Of a stretch of 64,000 nt of DNA, positions 36,536 through 44,883 are shown piece by piece. This DNA comes from an uncultured Clostridia bacterium (GTDB lineage: Bacteria > Bacillota > Clostridia > Peptostreptococcales > Anaerovoracaceae): positions 18,998 through 82,997 of the forward strand of contig CAKQGQ010000009.1 in NCBI GenBank assembly GCA_934233735.1, given 5' to 3'. Below the pieces are notes generated by a model. That model was not told the origin of the DNA, made no database searches, and was given only the letters and a program-made list of their open reading frames with translations. Made by a program: the position numbers and the translations under genes. The first letter of the stretch is position 1. Each line of letters opens with the position of its first letter.

Positions 36536-36817
36536 AAAAAACCCATCCTCGAATAATTCAAGGACAGGTAATAGCCTGCGGTGCCACCTTGTTTGATTTC
36601 GTCTCGACAAAATCCTCTCTGCAGAGTGCCGTCACACTCCTCTCCACTAACGCAGGAGTCGCGTCTCAGATACTCACGCCTATGCGCTTTCCCCTCGCCC
36701 TCAGGAGCCCATTCTTCTGAATCTGCATCTGCCCGGCTTCCATCGTCCCGGGTTCGCTGTGAGACCGTAAATCAGTTTTACTTCTCCCTCAAAGGTTTTG
36801 TTATTGATTTAATGTAT
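36536..36817 (-). promoter_or_regulatory. T-box riboswitch, tryptophan specifier
   Basis: On the minus strand the T-box core AAGGTGGCACCGCAGG (36575-36590) precedes a terminator hairpin ending in six Ts (36536-36569). Upstream, the stem I arm carries GAATGGGCTCC; its TGG at 36709-36711 is the probable specifier codon, i.e. tryptophan. Uncharged tRNA-Trp would favour the antiterminator and switch on the ABC operon. Specifier position judged by eye. Confidence 0.88.
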
Positions 36818-36823
36818 ATACGG

Positions 36824-36852
36824 AGTTTACCACTTGTTTTGTGTGTTGTCAA
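36824..36852 (-). promoter_or_regulatory. Promoter of the T-box/trpX operon
   Basis: Minus strand TTGACA (36847-36852), 17 bases, TAAACT (36824-36829); transcription expected from about 36817. Confidence 0.65.
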
Positions 36853-36910
36853 TAGTTTTTCATAAATTTTTTAATGCTTTTTGCAAGTTTTTTGTGATAT
36901 TCCCCAAATC

Positions 36911-36947
36911 AAAACCCGTCCGACTGTCTTATAGCAGTCAAACGGGC
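36911..36947 (-). terminator. Intrinsic terminator after pflA
   Basis: CCCGT-N2-GACTG and CAGTC-N2-ACGGG stem, followed on the minus strand by TTTTGATTT. Confidence 0.7.
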
Positions 36948-36983
36948 TTCTTATATTTTTTCTATCCGAAATAATTACATCTT

Positions 36984-37718
36984 TTACAGTGATACGCGGG
37001 TAACCGCCTCGGCAGGCTTTTTAATCAGCTTCTGCAGCTCCATGAGTTTCGCGCTGTCCATCGCAGGCACACCCTTCAGCCGATAAGTGATTCCAAGCTT
37101 GGCATACTTTTCGATCGCCATCGTGTGATAACCGAGCAGCTCCACCTTATCTACGAAGCGGATTTTGCGCATAAATTCGTTCAGCGCTTCCATGTCCTCC
37201 GGCGTATCGTTGATATCCGGAACAACCACATGGCGCACCCAGACGTGTTTTTTCTGCCTGTTGATAATATCAATCAGCTCGAACAAAGTCTCCTGCGAAC
37301 GTCCGGTGATAATTTCGAAACGCTCCGCATCCGGGTGTTTAATGTCCAAAAGCACTAAGTCGCAGGCACGGATTGCATCTTCAGTATACGCATCGATATA
37401 GGTTCCGCTGGTGTCAATCGCACTTTGGATTCCTTCTCTTTTTAAAGCGTGTATCGCTTCTGTAAGGAATTTTGCCTGCAAAAGCGGTTCGCCTCCGCTG
37501 AAGGTCACCCCGCCTTTGCCGCCGTAATACGGCTTGCCTCTGAGTGCCCAGTGCACGATTTCCTCTACCTCGATTTTTTCTCCGCCGCCTTCGCTCCATG
37601 AGTCCGGATTGTGACAGTAAAGGCATCTTGCCGGACATCCCTGCATGAAGAAAACCGTTCGGATGCCGGGGCCGTCAACAGCACCGAAAGTCTCGATTGA
37701 GTGAATTTTGCCAATCAT
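36984..37718 (-). CDS. pflA: Pyruvate formate-lyase-activating enzyme
   Basis: 244 residues. Radical SAM enzyme with CPARCLYCHNPDSW (CxxxCxxC binds the 4Fe-4S cluster) and VTFSGGEPLLQ. It puts the glycyl radical on PflB using SAM. The gene follows pflB by 28 bases and shares its promoter and terminator. Length and motifs are normal. Confidence 0.96.
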   Translation of the reverse strand: MIGKIHSIETFGAVDGPGIRTVFFMQGCPARCLYCHNPDSWSEGGGEKIEVEEIVHWALRGKPYYGGKGGVTFSGGEPLLQAKFLTEAIHALKREGIQSAIDTSGTYIDAYTEDAIRACDLVLLDIKHPDAERFEIITGRSQETLFELIDIINRQKKHVWVRHVVVPDINDTPEDMEALNEFMRKIRFVDKVELLGYHTMAIEKYAKLGITYRLKGVPAMDSAKLMELQKLIKKPAEAVTRVSL

Positions 37719-37746
37719 ATTTTACTGCCTTTCCGCAAGTTCCCTG

Positions 37747-39978
37747 TTAGATGGATTCGTGGAAGGTTCTTGCGATAACTTCCTTCTGGTGATTCTTTGA
37801 CAGGGCGTTGAATCTTACCGCATAGCCGGAAACTCTTACCGTCAGGTTAGGATACTTGTCCGGATTTTCGTATGCGTCCTCCAGAACTGCTCTGTTGAGT
37901 ACATTTACATTGAGGTGATGCGCGCCTCTGTTGAAGTATCCTTCGAGAAGTCCCTTGAGGATGTCTGCTCTTTCTTCAGGGTTCTTTCCGAGTGTCTCCG
38001 GTGTGATGGAGAATGTGTTGGAAACGCCGTCCTGGCAGGTATCCCAGTCAATCTTGGATACGGAGTTTAAGGATGCGATTGCGCCGTGACTGTCTCTCTG
38101 GTGCATTGGGTTTGCGCCCGGTGCAAATGGAGTTCCTGCTCTTCTTCCGTCAGGCGTGTTTCCTGTCTTCTTTCCGTACATTACATTGGAAGTGATTGTG
38201 AGTACGGATAATGTGTGAACGGCATTTCTGTATGCCGGGTGTTTTCTTAATTCTTCGATGGTTCTTTCGGAGATCTTAACTGCGATTTCGTCTACTCTGT
38301 CATCGTCGTTTCCGTATTTCGGGAATTCGCCTTCTGTTCTGTAATCAACGATTACGCCGTTTTCATCTCTGATCGGATAAACCTTCGCATATTTGATTGC
38401 GGAAAGCGAGTCAGCAGCAACGGAGAAGCCTGCAACGCCGAATGCCATAAGTCTCTTCAGTTCGGAGTTGAGGAATGCCATCTGGGAGCTTTCGTAATCA
38501 TATCTGTCATGCATGAAGTGAATGATGTTCATGATGTTTACATATAATTCGCAAAGCCATGCAAGGTAGATATTGAATCTGTTCCAAGCATCTTCGAAAT
38601 CGATTGGACCGTCGCCTATCGGTTCCATCTGCGGACCTACATGTTCGCCTGTTCTTTCATCGATACCGCCGTTTAAGCCAAGAAGAAGAATCTTAGCGAG
38701 GTTGCATCTAGCACCGAAGAACTGAATCTGCTGACCCATCTGAATTGCGGATACGCAGCAAGCGATGGAGTAGTCTTCGCCGTAGAACGGTCTCATCTTG
38801 TCATCGTTTTCGTACTGGATGGAGTCCGTATCGATGGAAACCTGTGCACAGAACTTCTTAAACGGTTCCGGAAGTTTTTCCGACCATAAAACCGTAAGGT
38901 TTGGTTCCGGTGCAGGTCCGAGGTTGTAAAGTGTCTGAAGTACTCTGTAGGAGTTCTTTGTTACTTTATGTCTTCCGTCCATGCCTACGCCGCCGATACC
39001 TTCTGTAATCCACATCGGGTCGCCGCCGAATAATTCGTTGTATTCATTTGTTCTCAGGTGACGAGCCACTCTGAGCTTTAAGATATAGTCGTCAACGAAT
39101 TCCTGAATCTGTTCTTCTGTATATGTACCGTTTGCGAGGTCTCTTTCCGCGTAAATGTCAATAAAGGTGGATGTTCTTCCGATGGACATAGCCGCACCGT
39201 TTTCTTCTTTAATACCTGCCAAATATGCAAAATATGTCCACTGAATTGCTTCTTTCACATCCTTAGCCGGTCCGGAAATATCAAATCCATAGCCTTCTGC
39301 CATCTTCTTGATTTCCTTAAGAGCGTTAATCTGATTTGTGATTTCTTCTGCAGTTCTGATATTTTCTTCGTTCATCACGTGTCTTGACGCGATTGTTTCG
39401 TGGTCTTTCTTCTTTTCTTCGATTAAGTAATCGATTCCGTAAAGAGCTGCTCTTCTGTAGTCGCCGATGATTCTGCCGCGGCCATAAGCATCAGGAAGCC
39501 CTGTGATGTATCCAAGGTGTCTTACCGCTCTCATTTCATTGGAATATGCCTTGAATACGCCGTCGTTATGTGTAGTTATGTAGTTAAACATATTGTCGAT
39601 TTCCTTCGGCAGTTCCTGTCCGTATTCCTTTACTTCTTCTCTTACCATCTTGATTCCGCCAAACGGGCAGATGCCTCTCTTGAGCGGTTCGTCTGTCTGA
39701 AGACCAACAATGATATCCTTGCCCGGAACGATATATCCCGGTCCAAAAGCATTGATTCTCATAATTCTGCTTGCGTCAACCTTTAGAGTACCGCCCGCTT
39801 TTCTTTCTGCAACGAGCAGTTCCTGAACCTTGTCGAGACATTCCTTCGTTCTTTCGGTTGCGCCTGCAAGGAAACTTCCGTCCCCGTCATATGGATGATA
39901 GTTCAATGTAATGAACTCCTCCACGTCAATGTTTTCTGTCCAGTTGCCCGGAACAAAACCTTCCCATTCTCTTCTCAT
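37747..39978 (-). CDS. pflB: Formate C-acetyltransferase (pyruvate formate-lyase)
   Basis: 743 residues. The paired active-site cysteines are in SIACCVSAI and the radical glycine in VRVSGYAVRF close to the C-terminus. Splits pyruvate with CoA into acetyl-CoA and formate under anaerobic conditions. Strong codon bias, like other central enzymes. A promoter with several TTGTATAC-type palindromes lies upstream. Active only together with the activase encoded next to it. Confidence 0.97.
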   Translation of the reverse strand: MRREWEGFVPGNWTENIDVEEFITLNYHPYDGDGSFLAGATERTKECLDKVQELLVAERKAGGTLKVDASRIMRINAFGPGYIVPGKDIIVGLQTDEPLKRGICPFGGIKMVREEVKEYGQELPKEIDNMFNYITTHNDGVFKAYSNEMRAVRHLGYITGLPDAYGRGRIIGDYRRAALYGIDYLIEEKKKDHETIASRHVMNEENIRTAEEITNQINALKEIKKMAEGYGFDISGPAKDVKEAIQWTYFAYLAGIKEENGAAMSIGRTSTFIDIYAERDLANGTYTEEQIQEFVDDYILKLRVARHLRTNEYNELFGGDPMWITEGIGGVGMDGRHKVTKNSYRVLQTLYNLGPAPEPNLTVLWSEKLPEPFKKFCAQVSIDTDSIQYENDDKMRPFYGEDYSIACCVSAIQMGQQIQFFGARCNLAKILLLGLNGGIDERTGEHVGPQMEPIGDGPIDFEDAWNRFNIYLAWLCELYVNIMNIIHFMHDRYDYESSQMAFLNSELKRLMAFGVAGFSVAADSLSAIKYAKVYPIRDENGVIVDYRTEGEFPKYGNDDDRVDEIAVKISERTIEELRKHPAYRNAVHTLSVLTITSNVMYGKKTGNTPDGRRAGTPFAPGANPMHQRDSHGAIASLNSVSKIDWDTCQDGVSNTFSITPETLGKNPEERADILKGLLEGYFNRGAHHLNVNVLNRAVLEDAYENPDKYPNLTVRVSGYAVRFNALSKNHQKEVIARTFHESI

Positions 39979-40046
39979 TAAAAAATCCTCCTTACTGATT
40001 AACTTTTACGCCTGTTCTCGCATTTGTGCCGTTGTTATTGTTCTTC

Positions 40047-40107
40047 ATTGTATATTGTATACTTTTTGAGCCAATACAATTGTATCCTTTGTATACAAAA
40101 TAGTCAA
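40047..40107 (-). promoter_or_regulatory. pflB promoter with overlapping palindromes
   Basis: Minus strand TTGACT (40102-40107), 17 bases, TACAAT (40079-40084). Palindromes TTGTATACAA (40089-40098), ATACAATTGTAT (40074-40085) and a further ATTGTATAC (40054-40062) cover the core promoter and early transcribed region. They suggest a repressor of pfl; which one is unknown. Confidence 0.65.
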
Positions 40108-40257
40108 ATGATTTTTTTACTTTTTTATGCATTTTTTTGCATACATGGTTTCTAAGTATTCTGCATGAAAAGCTGCCTGATTTTATGCTCTGTTTTCTCT
40201 TGTTTTTACGCTCGGTTAGGGCCGATTTCTCGTTGCATCCGGGGCTGTGTCTGCCCC

Positions 40258-40322
40258 TTTCGACTGCCCCCTTTCGCCTGCCCTCCTTTCGACTGTCCCT
40301 TTTCGACTGCCCCCTTTCGCGC
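40258..40322. repeat. Short tandem repeat, period 14-15
   Basis: Four and a half copies of TTTCGMCTGYCCCC at 40258, 40272, 40287, 40301 and 40315, in a C-rich stretch unlike the AT-rich surroundings. No coding sense found. Confidence 0.75.
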
Positions 40323-40352
40323 TCAAAATTTCGATTTTAGATGTTCACATGG

Positions 40353-40647
40353 AAAATCGAGTTTCTGTTCTAAATTTTTCGTGTAGTTTTAGAACAGTAA
40401 TGCAAAAATCGAGTTTCTGTTCTAAATTCGGTCGGTCGAATTTTGTCGTGTTTTGTCGTTTTTTGTCGAATATCCTCACTTGCACCCTTTGCCTTTGGGC
40501 TTTGGAATTATATTACATGTCCAAAATTGCATAAATGTAATTTTCAGGTTCTATTTTTTAGAACATAAACTCAAAAAAGTCATTTTACATCTAAAACCCG
40601 GCTGAAAATTTAGAACATGTACTCAAAATCCGGCAAAATGTTCTAAA
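40353..40647. repeat. Iteron-like array of TTTAGAACA sites upstream of spoIIID
   Basis: Six exact copies of TTTAGAACA: 40388, 40557, 40609 on the plus strand and 40366, 40418, 40639 (as TGTTCTAAA) on the minus strand. Most extend to TTTAGAACA-N3-ACTC-RAA. One 24-base unit is repeated exactly at 40353-40376 and 40405-40428. Pairs form inverted repeats (for example 40608-40648). With the C-rich repeat and three TTTTGTCG units (40441-40468) this fills most of the 774-base gap between pflB and spoIIID, where no gene is seen. Confidence 0.8.
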
Positions 40648-40688
40648 ACGCAAAAATCATTTTAAATTATCCCCCCGAAAATCCCCGG

Positions 40689-40717
40689 TGATATTTCCTC
40701 ACCGCAAAGCATATATT
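40689..40717 (+). promoter_or_regulatory. Sigma-E-type promoter of spoIIID
   Basis: TGATATT (40689-40695), 14 bases, CATATATT (40710-40717) fits the sigma-E pattern. A CGGTGA/TCACCG inverted repeat (40686-40704) overlaps the -35 box. B. subtilis spoIIID is likewise read by sigma-E. Confidence 0.6.
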
Positions 40718-40752
40718 GTCTTAACGAATAAGCAAGGAGTGTGTGTCTGCCA

Positions 40753-41010
40753 ATGAAGGATTATATAGAAGAAAGAGTTTTAGAGCTGGCTCATTACATT
40801 GTAAACACCAATTCCACCGTCAGAGCGGCAGCGAAAAAGTTTCGCGTAAGCAAATCAACCGTCCATAAGGATGTAACCGAAAGACTCCTTGAGGTCAATC
40901 CGGCATTGGCCCTCGAAGTAAAGAATGTTCTGGAAAACAACAAAGCCGAGCGTCATCTGCGCGGCGGCATGGCTACCCGGGAAAAATATCTGCACGCACA
41001 CAACGGTTGA
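40753..41010 (+). CDS. spoIIID: Sporulation transcription factor SpoIIID
   Basis: 85 residues. Typical SpoIIID: MKDYIEERVLELAHYIVNTN, RAAAKKFRVSKSTVHKDVTE (helix-turn-helix) and a basic tail ending RGGMATREKYLHA. It binds DNA in the mother cell and tunes sigma-E genes. ATG at 40753 lies 12 bases after AAGGAG; a GTG at 40741 is too close to that site. Implies a spore-forming ancestry at least. Confidence 0.95.
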   Translation: MKDYIEERVLELAHYIVNTNSTVRAAAKKFRVSKSTVHKDVTERLLEVNPALALEVKNVLENNKAERHLRGGMATREKYLHAHNG

Positions 41011-41021
41011 AACATGCAAAA

Positions 41022-41074
41022 CAGGCAGCCCGTCACTCGAGTCCGTCTCAAGGTCAGGCTGCCTGCCGTCTTTT
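41022..41074 (+). terminator. Terminator after spoIIID
   Basis: CAGGCAGCC and GGCTGCCTG separated by 26 bases, then CTTTT. Confidence 0.65.
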
Positions 41075-41101
41075 AGATATTAAGCTTTTCTTTTGGTTTG
41101 C

Positions 41102-42526
41102 TTACTTCGTCTTGTTATATGACTTTTTCATTCCGAATGCTGCTCCCGCTGCCAGCACTGCAAACAGCAAAAGTTCCATTGTCATAGCGTCACCTGTCTT
41201 CGGAACCGGAGTTTCATCCTTCTCTTCAGGCTGCTCTTCAACATCCTCATCCGGCTGTTCAGGCTCTGCCGGATCTTTCGGTTCTTCGATAACCGGCTCT
41301 TCTACTGCGGTGTCTTCATATACAGCTGTCAGTTCGACATCTGTGCGCGGCATTATAAAGGAGAATTCCGAAGTCTCGCCTGCGTTAATTCTGCCCTGTA
41401 CAACTTCCCAGCCTTTAAATACTTTGCCTTCAGCAGGGGCGTCCGCCTGCACATCAATTACGCTGCCGGAGCTTGCACGAGTCACTTCGTTTCCGAGAAT
41501 GTTCAAAGCCTTTCCGCCGTTTACCTTGATGTCATAGTATTTCGCATGGCTTCCGCCGCCACCGCCGTTATTGGAGGTGTAGATGTTGGTGAAGGTTGCA
41601 ACATCTGTAGGTTGTGGTTCTACACCAGGTTCCGCTTCGATTGGTCTATAATTTGAATCCACTTCCCAAAGAGCCTCTATTGTATCTTCTTCTATTATCT
41701 CGTCATCTTCGTTATCAAGAGAAATAGCACTCGTTCCCCGATATAGCGCTTGATACATTTTGCTATCATACTGCCAAGATGAGTCTGTATCCGGAACTTC
41801 TTGTAAATAAACTCCTACATCTCCACTTTGTTTCAGACAATTGATGAGAATTTTAAACTTTAAAAATTCATCTCCGGCTTTAAAATAAGTATCATAACTT
41901 TCTAATACTACCGGAATATTCGATTCAAAATTTACAAAGCTTAATCTTGCCTTGAACTGTTTGTTTTCATCTGCAGGTTCAGTTCCGGCTATTTCGACTT
42001 TTTTGTCGAGTTTTATATTAACAATTTTCTGTTTTGGTTTACTATTTTCGTATCTAACTATATTATCTTCACATTCAGGTTTAAACTCTTCACTATATAC
42101 TATATATATTTTTTTGTCTTTTACCTCGTATATTTCAGGAAGCGGATTGCGCCAATATCCTTCCGGTGCCTTAATTTCCCGTAATTCGTATGTTCCATCC
42201 TGAATGCTACTAAATGCTGCGTAACCTTCCTCATCGGAGGTTGCCGGTCCGTAAACAGTACCGCTTTCAACATTTGTCAGTGTAAATGCAGCTCCCTTAA
42301 GGGGTATTATTATACTCTCATTACCTACGGTCTCATATGTATGCTTAAATACAGTAAAAGTTATACCTGTCGCCGGATCAATTTCAGGCGGCGGCTGGTT
42401 TCCGTCCCCCTCAATGGAGTCACCGCTTCCCCCTGTATTTTCCGCAAACGCTGCAAGCGGCATCAGTGTAAAGACCAGTGCAAACGCTAAAAGGATTGCA
42501 AATACTTTTTTCTTCATCTCCTTCAT
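41102..42526 (-). CDS. Sortase-anchored surface protein with SpaA-like and InlB-B-like repeats
   Basis: 474 residues. Signal peptide (about 1-27, ending AAFAEN), a SpaA/prealbumin-type domain (KGAAFTLTNVESG, GTYELREIKAPEGYW), a glycine linker, a Listeria-Bacteroides-type repeat (VNGGKALNILGNEV, GKVFKGWEVVQG), an acidic Pro/Glu stretch and C-terminal VPKTGD, a helix and KKSYNKTK: sortase sorting signal in VPxTG form. Start at 42526 has AAGGAG upstream; an earlier ATG adds an unlikely second hydrophobic block. Probably an adhesin or pilin component; no sortase gene in the window. Confidence 0.85.
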   Translation of the reverse strand: MKEMKKKVFAILLAFALVFTLMPLAAFAENTGGSGDSIEGDGNQPPPEIDPATGITFTVFKHTYETVGNESIIIPLKGAAFTLTNVESGTVYGPATSDEEGYAAFSSIQDGTYELREIKAPEGYWRNPLPEIYEVKDKKIYIVYSEEFKPECEDNIVRYENSKPKQKIVNIKLDKKVEIAGTEPADENKQFKARLSFVNFESNIPVVLESYDTYFKAGDEFLKFKILINCLKQSGDVGVYLQEVPDTDSSWQYDSKMYQALYRGTSAISLDNEDDEIIEEDTIEALWEVDSNYRPIEAEPGVEPQPTDVATFTNIYTSNNGGGGGSHAKYYDIKVNGGKALNILGNEVTRASSGSVIDVQADAPAEGKVFKGWEVVQGRINAGETSEFSFIMPRTDVELTAVYEDTAVEEPVIEEPKDPAEPEQPDEDVEEQPEEKDETPVPKTGDAMTMELLLFAVLAAGAAFGMKKSYNKTK

Positions 42527-42743
42527 ATTGAATTTTCTCCTTCCTATCATCAGAATAAAAGTAACTATGATTGCTATTACGGTTATTTTAACACATATAC
42601 TTTTAGTATTCCAGCTTTTTCTCGTTTTTTTTGACAAACATAAATTTTCCGACACTTTTGCGGATTTTGTGATATACTTACCATTGAAAGCATGAACATG
42701 TACATATGAAAGAATCGAAACAGAAAGAGAGGATTAATATAAA

Positions 42744-43313
42744 ATGAAAAACTCAGGAGCAGCAAAATTTATTACATCGTTTATTTACATTTTGTTCGGG
42801 CTGGCGCTGATGGTCTGGCCGCAGAAAGTCGAAAGCGTTATCTGCACGATTTTAGCGGTGTGCGTGATTATTTTGGGCGCGGCAAAGCTGGTCGGATACA
42901 GCATGATTAAGGTCGAAAGCCGGATTGCTGACGATACCAACGGTTTTGCAGTCGGTATCAGCTTAGTTATCCTCGGTATTTTCCTCTGGCTGAAGGGCAC
43001 GATGGTAATTGCCCTGATTCCGTTCATCCTCGGGTTTATGATCACCTATAAGGGTCTGGAGGGCATTCAGAACGTTATCAATTTCCGCAAGTTCGGCTAT
43101 GGTATGAATAAAGGCGTTTTGATTTCTTCCGCGGTGATTACTTTGTTTGGGATTCTCGTAATGATGAACCCGTTTTCGACAGCCAAGCTGCTGTTCTTCA
43201 TGCTTGGTCTGGGGCTTTTCGTGAGCGGTCTGTCGGATTTCATTTCCGATGCCATCTTTACACGCCAGATGAAAAAGATAGAAAAAACAGAAACGCCGGA
43301 AGATGCCGAATAA
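42744..43313 (+). CDS. DUF308 / HdeD-like membrane protein
   Basis: 189 residues, six helices in three hairpins with repeated LFGLALMVWP, VILGIFLWLKGTM and LFGILVMMNPF blocks, as in HdeD-like proteins, plus an acidic tail. HdeD is linked to acid stress in enterics; the role in Clostridia is not known. Start at 42744 follows GAGAGGA. The 217 bases before it separate it from the divergent surface protein; no firm promoter seen. Confidence 0.8.
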   Translation: MKNSGAAKFITSFIYILFGLALMVWPQKVESVICTILAVCVIILGAAKLVGYSMIKVESRIADDTNGFAVGISLVILGIFLWLKGTMVIALIPFILGFMITYKGLEGIQNVINFRKFGYGMNKGVLISSAVITLFGILVMMNPFSTAKLLFFMLGLGLFVSGLSDFISDAIFTRQMKKIEKTETPEDAE

Positions 43314-43330
43314 GAATACGAATAAACGCA

Positions 43331-43376
43331 AAAACTGCCCGCGGCAGACTGATATAGTCCACTGTGGGCAGTTTTG
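43331..43376. terminator. Bidirectional terminator between DUF308 gene and desulfoferrodoxin
   Basis: AAAACTGCCC and GGGCAGTTTT, ten perfect pairs around a 25-base loop; T-run on either strand. Confidence 0.8.
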
Positions 43377-43407
43377 CATTAAGATTTCGGTAAGTTTATG
43401 TTAATTG

Positions 43408-43788
43408 TTATTCTGCTTTCCAAAGTCCGTGCAGGTTGCAGTATGCGTAAACTGCTTCCACTTCATCCCCTTCACAGAGTGTGAAGCAAGCTTCCGGCTT
43501 CTTTCCTGCAGCAAGTCTTACAAGCTGGTCGCCGAGCTTTGTCTGAAGCCAAATCCATTCGATATAGTGTTCCGGAAGCATCGGGTGCTCTACACTTCCT
43601 ACTGCAACGGATACCTTATTTCCTTCCACCTTATAGTCCGGTACATGCTTTTCCACAGCAGCGTCTACTGTACCTGGAACCAGTTCCTGCATCGGTTCGC
43701 CGCAGCATACAACCGGAACTCCGCTTGATTTTACCATAGCTACAATATTACCACAATGTCTGCAAATATAGAATTTCTGTTCTCTCAT
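43408..43788 (-). CDS. dfx: Desulfoferrodoxin (superoxide reductase)
   Basis: 126 residues. Center I (desulforedoxin type) cysteines in FYICRHCGNIV and VVCCGEPM; center II iron ligands in EKHVPDYK, VGSVEHPMLPEHYIEW and CNLHGLWK. Reduces superoxide to peroxide without making oxygen. Start at 43788 has GGAGG 8 bases upstream. It follows rubrerythrin and a PerR-type regulator in one oxygen-defence operon. Confidence 0.95.
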   Translation of the reverse strand: MREQKFYICRHCGNIVAMVKSSGVPVVCCGEPMQELVPGTVDAAVEKHVPDYKVEGNKVSVAVGSVEHPMLPEHYIEWIWLQTKLGDQLVRLAAGKKPEACFTLCEGDEVEAVYAYCNLHGLWKAE

Positions 43789-43847
43789 TTTATTATCCTC
43801 CATGTAATCTCTTGTTTTCTTATCGCCGTTTTTACCAAAATTTCAAA

Positions 43848-44393
43848 TTAATAGTTTTCTGCGTGTACTTCGAAGTAGCTCTGCGGGTGGTTGCAAGTCG
43901 GGCAAACTTCCGGTGCCTTCGTTCCTACCACGATGTGTCCGCAGTTTCTGCATTCCCAAACCTTCACTTCGCTCTTAGCAAAAACTTCTGCTGTTTCTAC
44001 ATTCTGAAGAAGCGCACGGTATCTTTCCTCATGGTGCTTTTCGATTTCACCTACGAGACGGAATTTTGCTGCCAGTTCCGGGAAGCCCTCTGCTTCTGCG
44101 GTCTTCGCGAAGTCTTCATACATGTCCGTCCATTCGTAATTTTCACCTTCTGCTGCCGCAAGCAGGTTCTGAGCAGTGTCGCCGATACCGTTCAGTTCCT
44201 TGAACCACATCTTCGCGTGTTCCTTTTCGTTATCAGCTGTTTTTAAGAATAAAGCTGCAATCTGTTCGAATCCCTGCTTTTTCGCCACGGATGCGAAGTA
44301 AGTGTATTTATTTCTTGCCTGGGATTCCCCTGCAAAAGCTGCTTCAAGATTTTTCTCTGTCTGTGTGCCTGCATATTTTGTTGTCATACTCAT
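43848..44393 (-). CDS. rbr: Rubrerythrin
   Basis: 181 residues. Di-iron four-helix bundle with EAAFAGESQARNKY, EKEHAKMW, EAEGF and EIEKHHEERY, followed by a rubredoxin-like domain (CRNCGHIV, CPTCNHPQ). Works as NADH peroxidase with electrons from rubredoxin. Start at 44393 has AGGAGA 7 bases upstream; the longer reading from 44414 overlaps the perR-type stop. Confidence 0.96.
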   Translation of the reverse strand: MSMTTKYAGTQTEKNLEAAFAGESQARNKYTYFASVAKKQGFEQIAALFLKTADNEKEHAKMWFKELNGIGDTAQNLLAAAEGENYEWTDMYEDFAKTAEAEGFPELAAKFRLVGEIEKHHEERYRALLQNVETAEVFAKSEVKVWECRNCGHIVVGTKAPEVCPTCNHPQSYFEVHAENY

Positions 44394-44394
44394 T

Positions 44395-44778
44395 TTATTG
44401 TCTCCTTTTCTCATTATTTGCGTTTTTCTTGCAGTCGGGGCATCTAAAGTTGATTCTCAGGTCATAGGAATCAATCTTCTGTCCGAGCTGTTCTTCAATG
44501 GACATTGTCAAATCGTTTAGCCGTACATCGAAAATCGTGCCGCACTGACTGCAAATCAAATGGTCATGCCTCGTAGTATTGTCGTAGCGGTCGGGAAAAC
44601 CCGGGTGCGAAATTCGAATGACCTTTCCGGTTTCCGCAAGACTCTTCAAATTATTGTATACGGTCGCCTGTACGATTTTAGAATTTCTTTTTTTCATTTC
44701 CATGAAAATCATTTCGGCAGTCGGATGTTCCTTAGACTTCAGTATAATGTCTAAAATTTCGTCGCCGTATTTTGACAT
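44395..44778 (-). CDS. perR: Fur-family regulator, PerR-like
   Basis: 127 residues. Winged helix (HPTAEMIFMEMKKRNSKI, ATVYNNLKSLAETG), sensing motif RYDNTTRHDHLICSQCG and a C-terminal CPDC zinc pair. The D/N pattern at the metal site (YDNTTRHDH) fits PerR better than Fur. Two PerR boxes flank its own promoter, so it should repress itself, rubrerythrin and desulfoferrodoxin until peroxide oxidises it. ATG at 44778 preferred over GTG at 44787 because GAGGTG lies 6 bases upstream. Confidence 0.88.
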   Translation of the reverse strand: MSKYGDEILDIILKSKEHPTAEMIFMEMKKRNSKIVQATVYNNLKSLAETGKVIRISHPGFPDRYDNTTRHDHLICSQCGTIFDVRLNDLTMSIEEQLGQKIDSYDLRINFRCPDCKKNANNEKRRQ

Positions 44779-44805
44779 CCCGATCACCTCATTTCATTTT
44801 TAGAA

Positions 44806-44883
44806 TTAGAATAATTTTAATTCTTGAGTTTATAATACACGAACTTTTTTCATTTGTCAACAACTTTTTTAGAATAATTCTAA
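44806..44883. promoter_or_regulatory. Two PerR boxes flanking the promoter
   Basis: TTAGAATAATTCTAA (44869-44883, perfect palindrome) upstream of -35, and TTAGAATAATTTTAA (44806-44820) downstream of the start of transcription; compare the known PerR box TTATAATNATTATAA. The upstream box overlaps the last codon of the M20 gene. Confidence 0.82.
44832..44860 (-). promoter_or_regulatory. Sigma-A promoter of the perR-rbr-dfx operon
   Basis: Minus strand TTGACA (44855-44860), 17 bases, TATTAT (44832-44837). Confidence 0.8.

Noticed and set aside
40258..40468. CRISPR array
   Set aside because: Repeats are too short and irregular, without unique spacers of even length; no cas genes in the window.
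40741..40752. GTG start for spoIIID
   Set aside because: It touches the AAGGAG site and adds residues not found in SpoIIID; ATG at 40753 fits the family.
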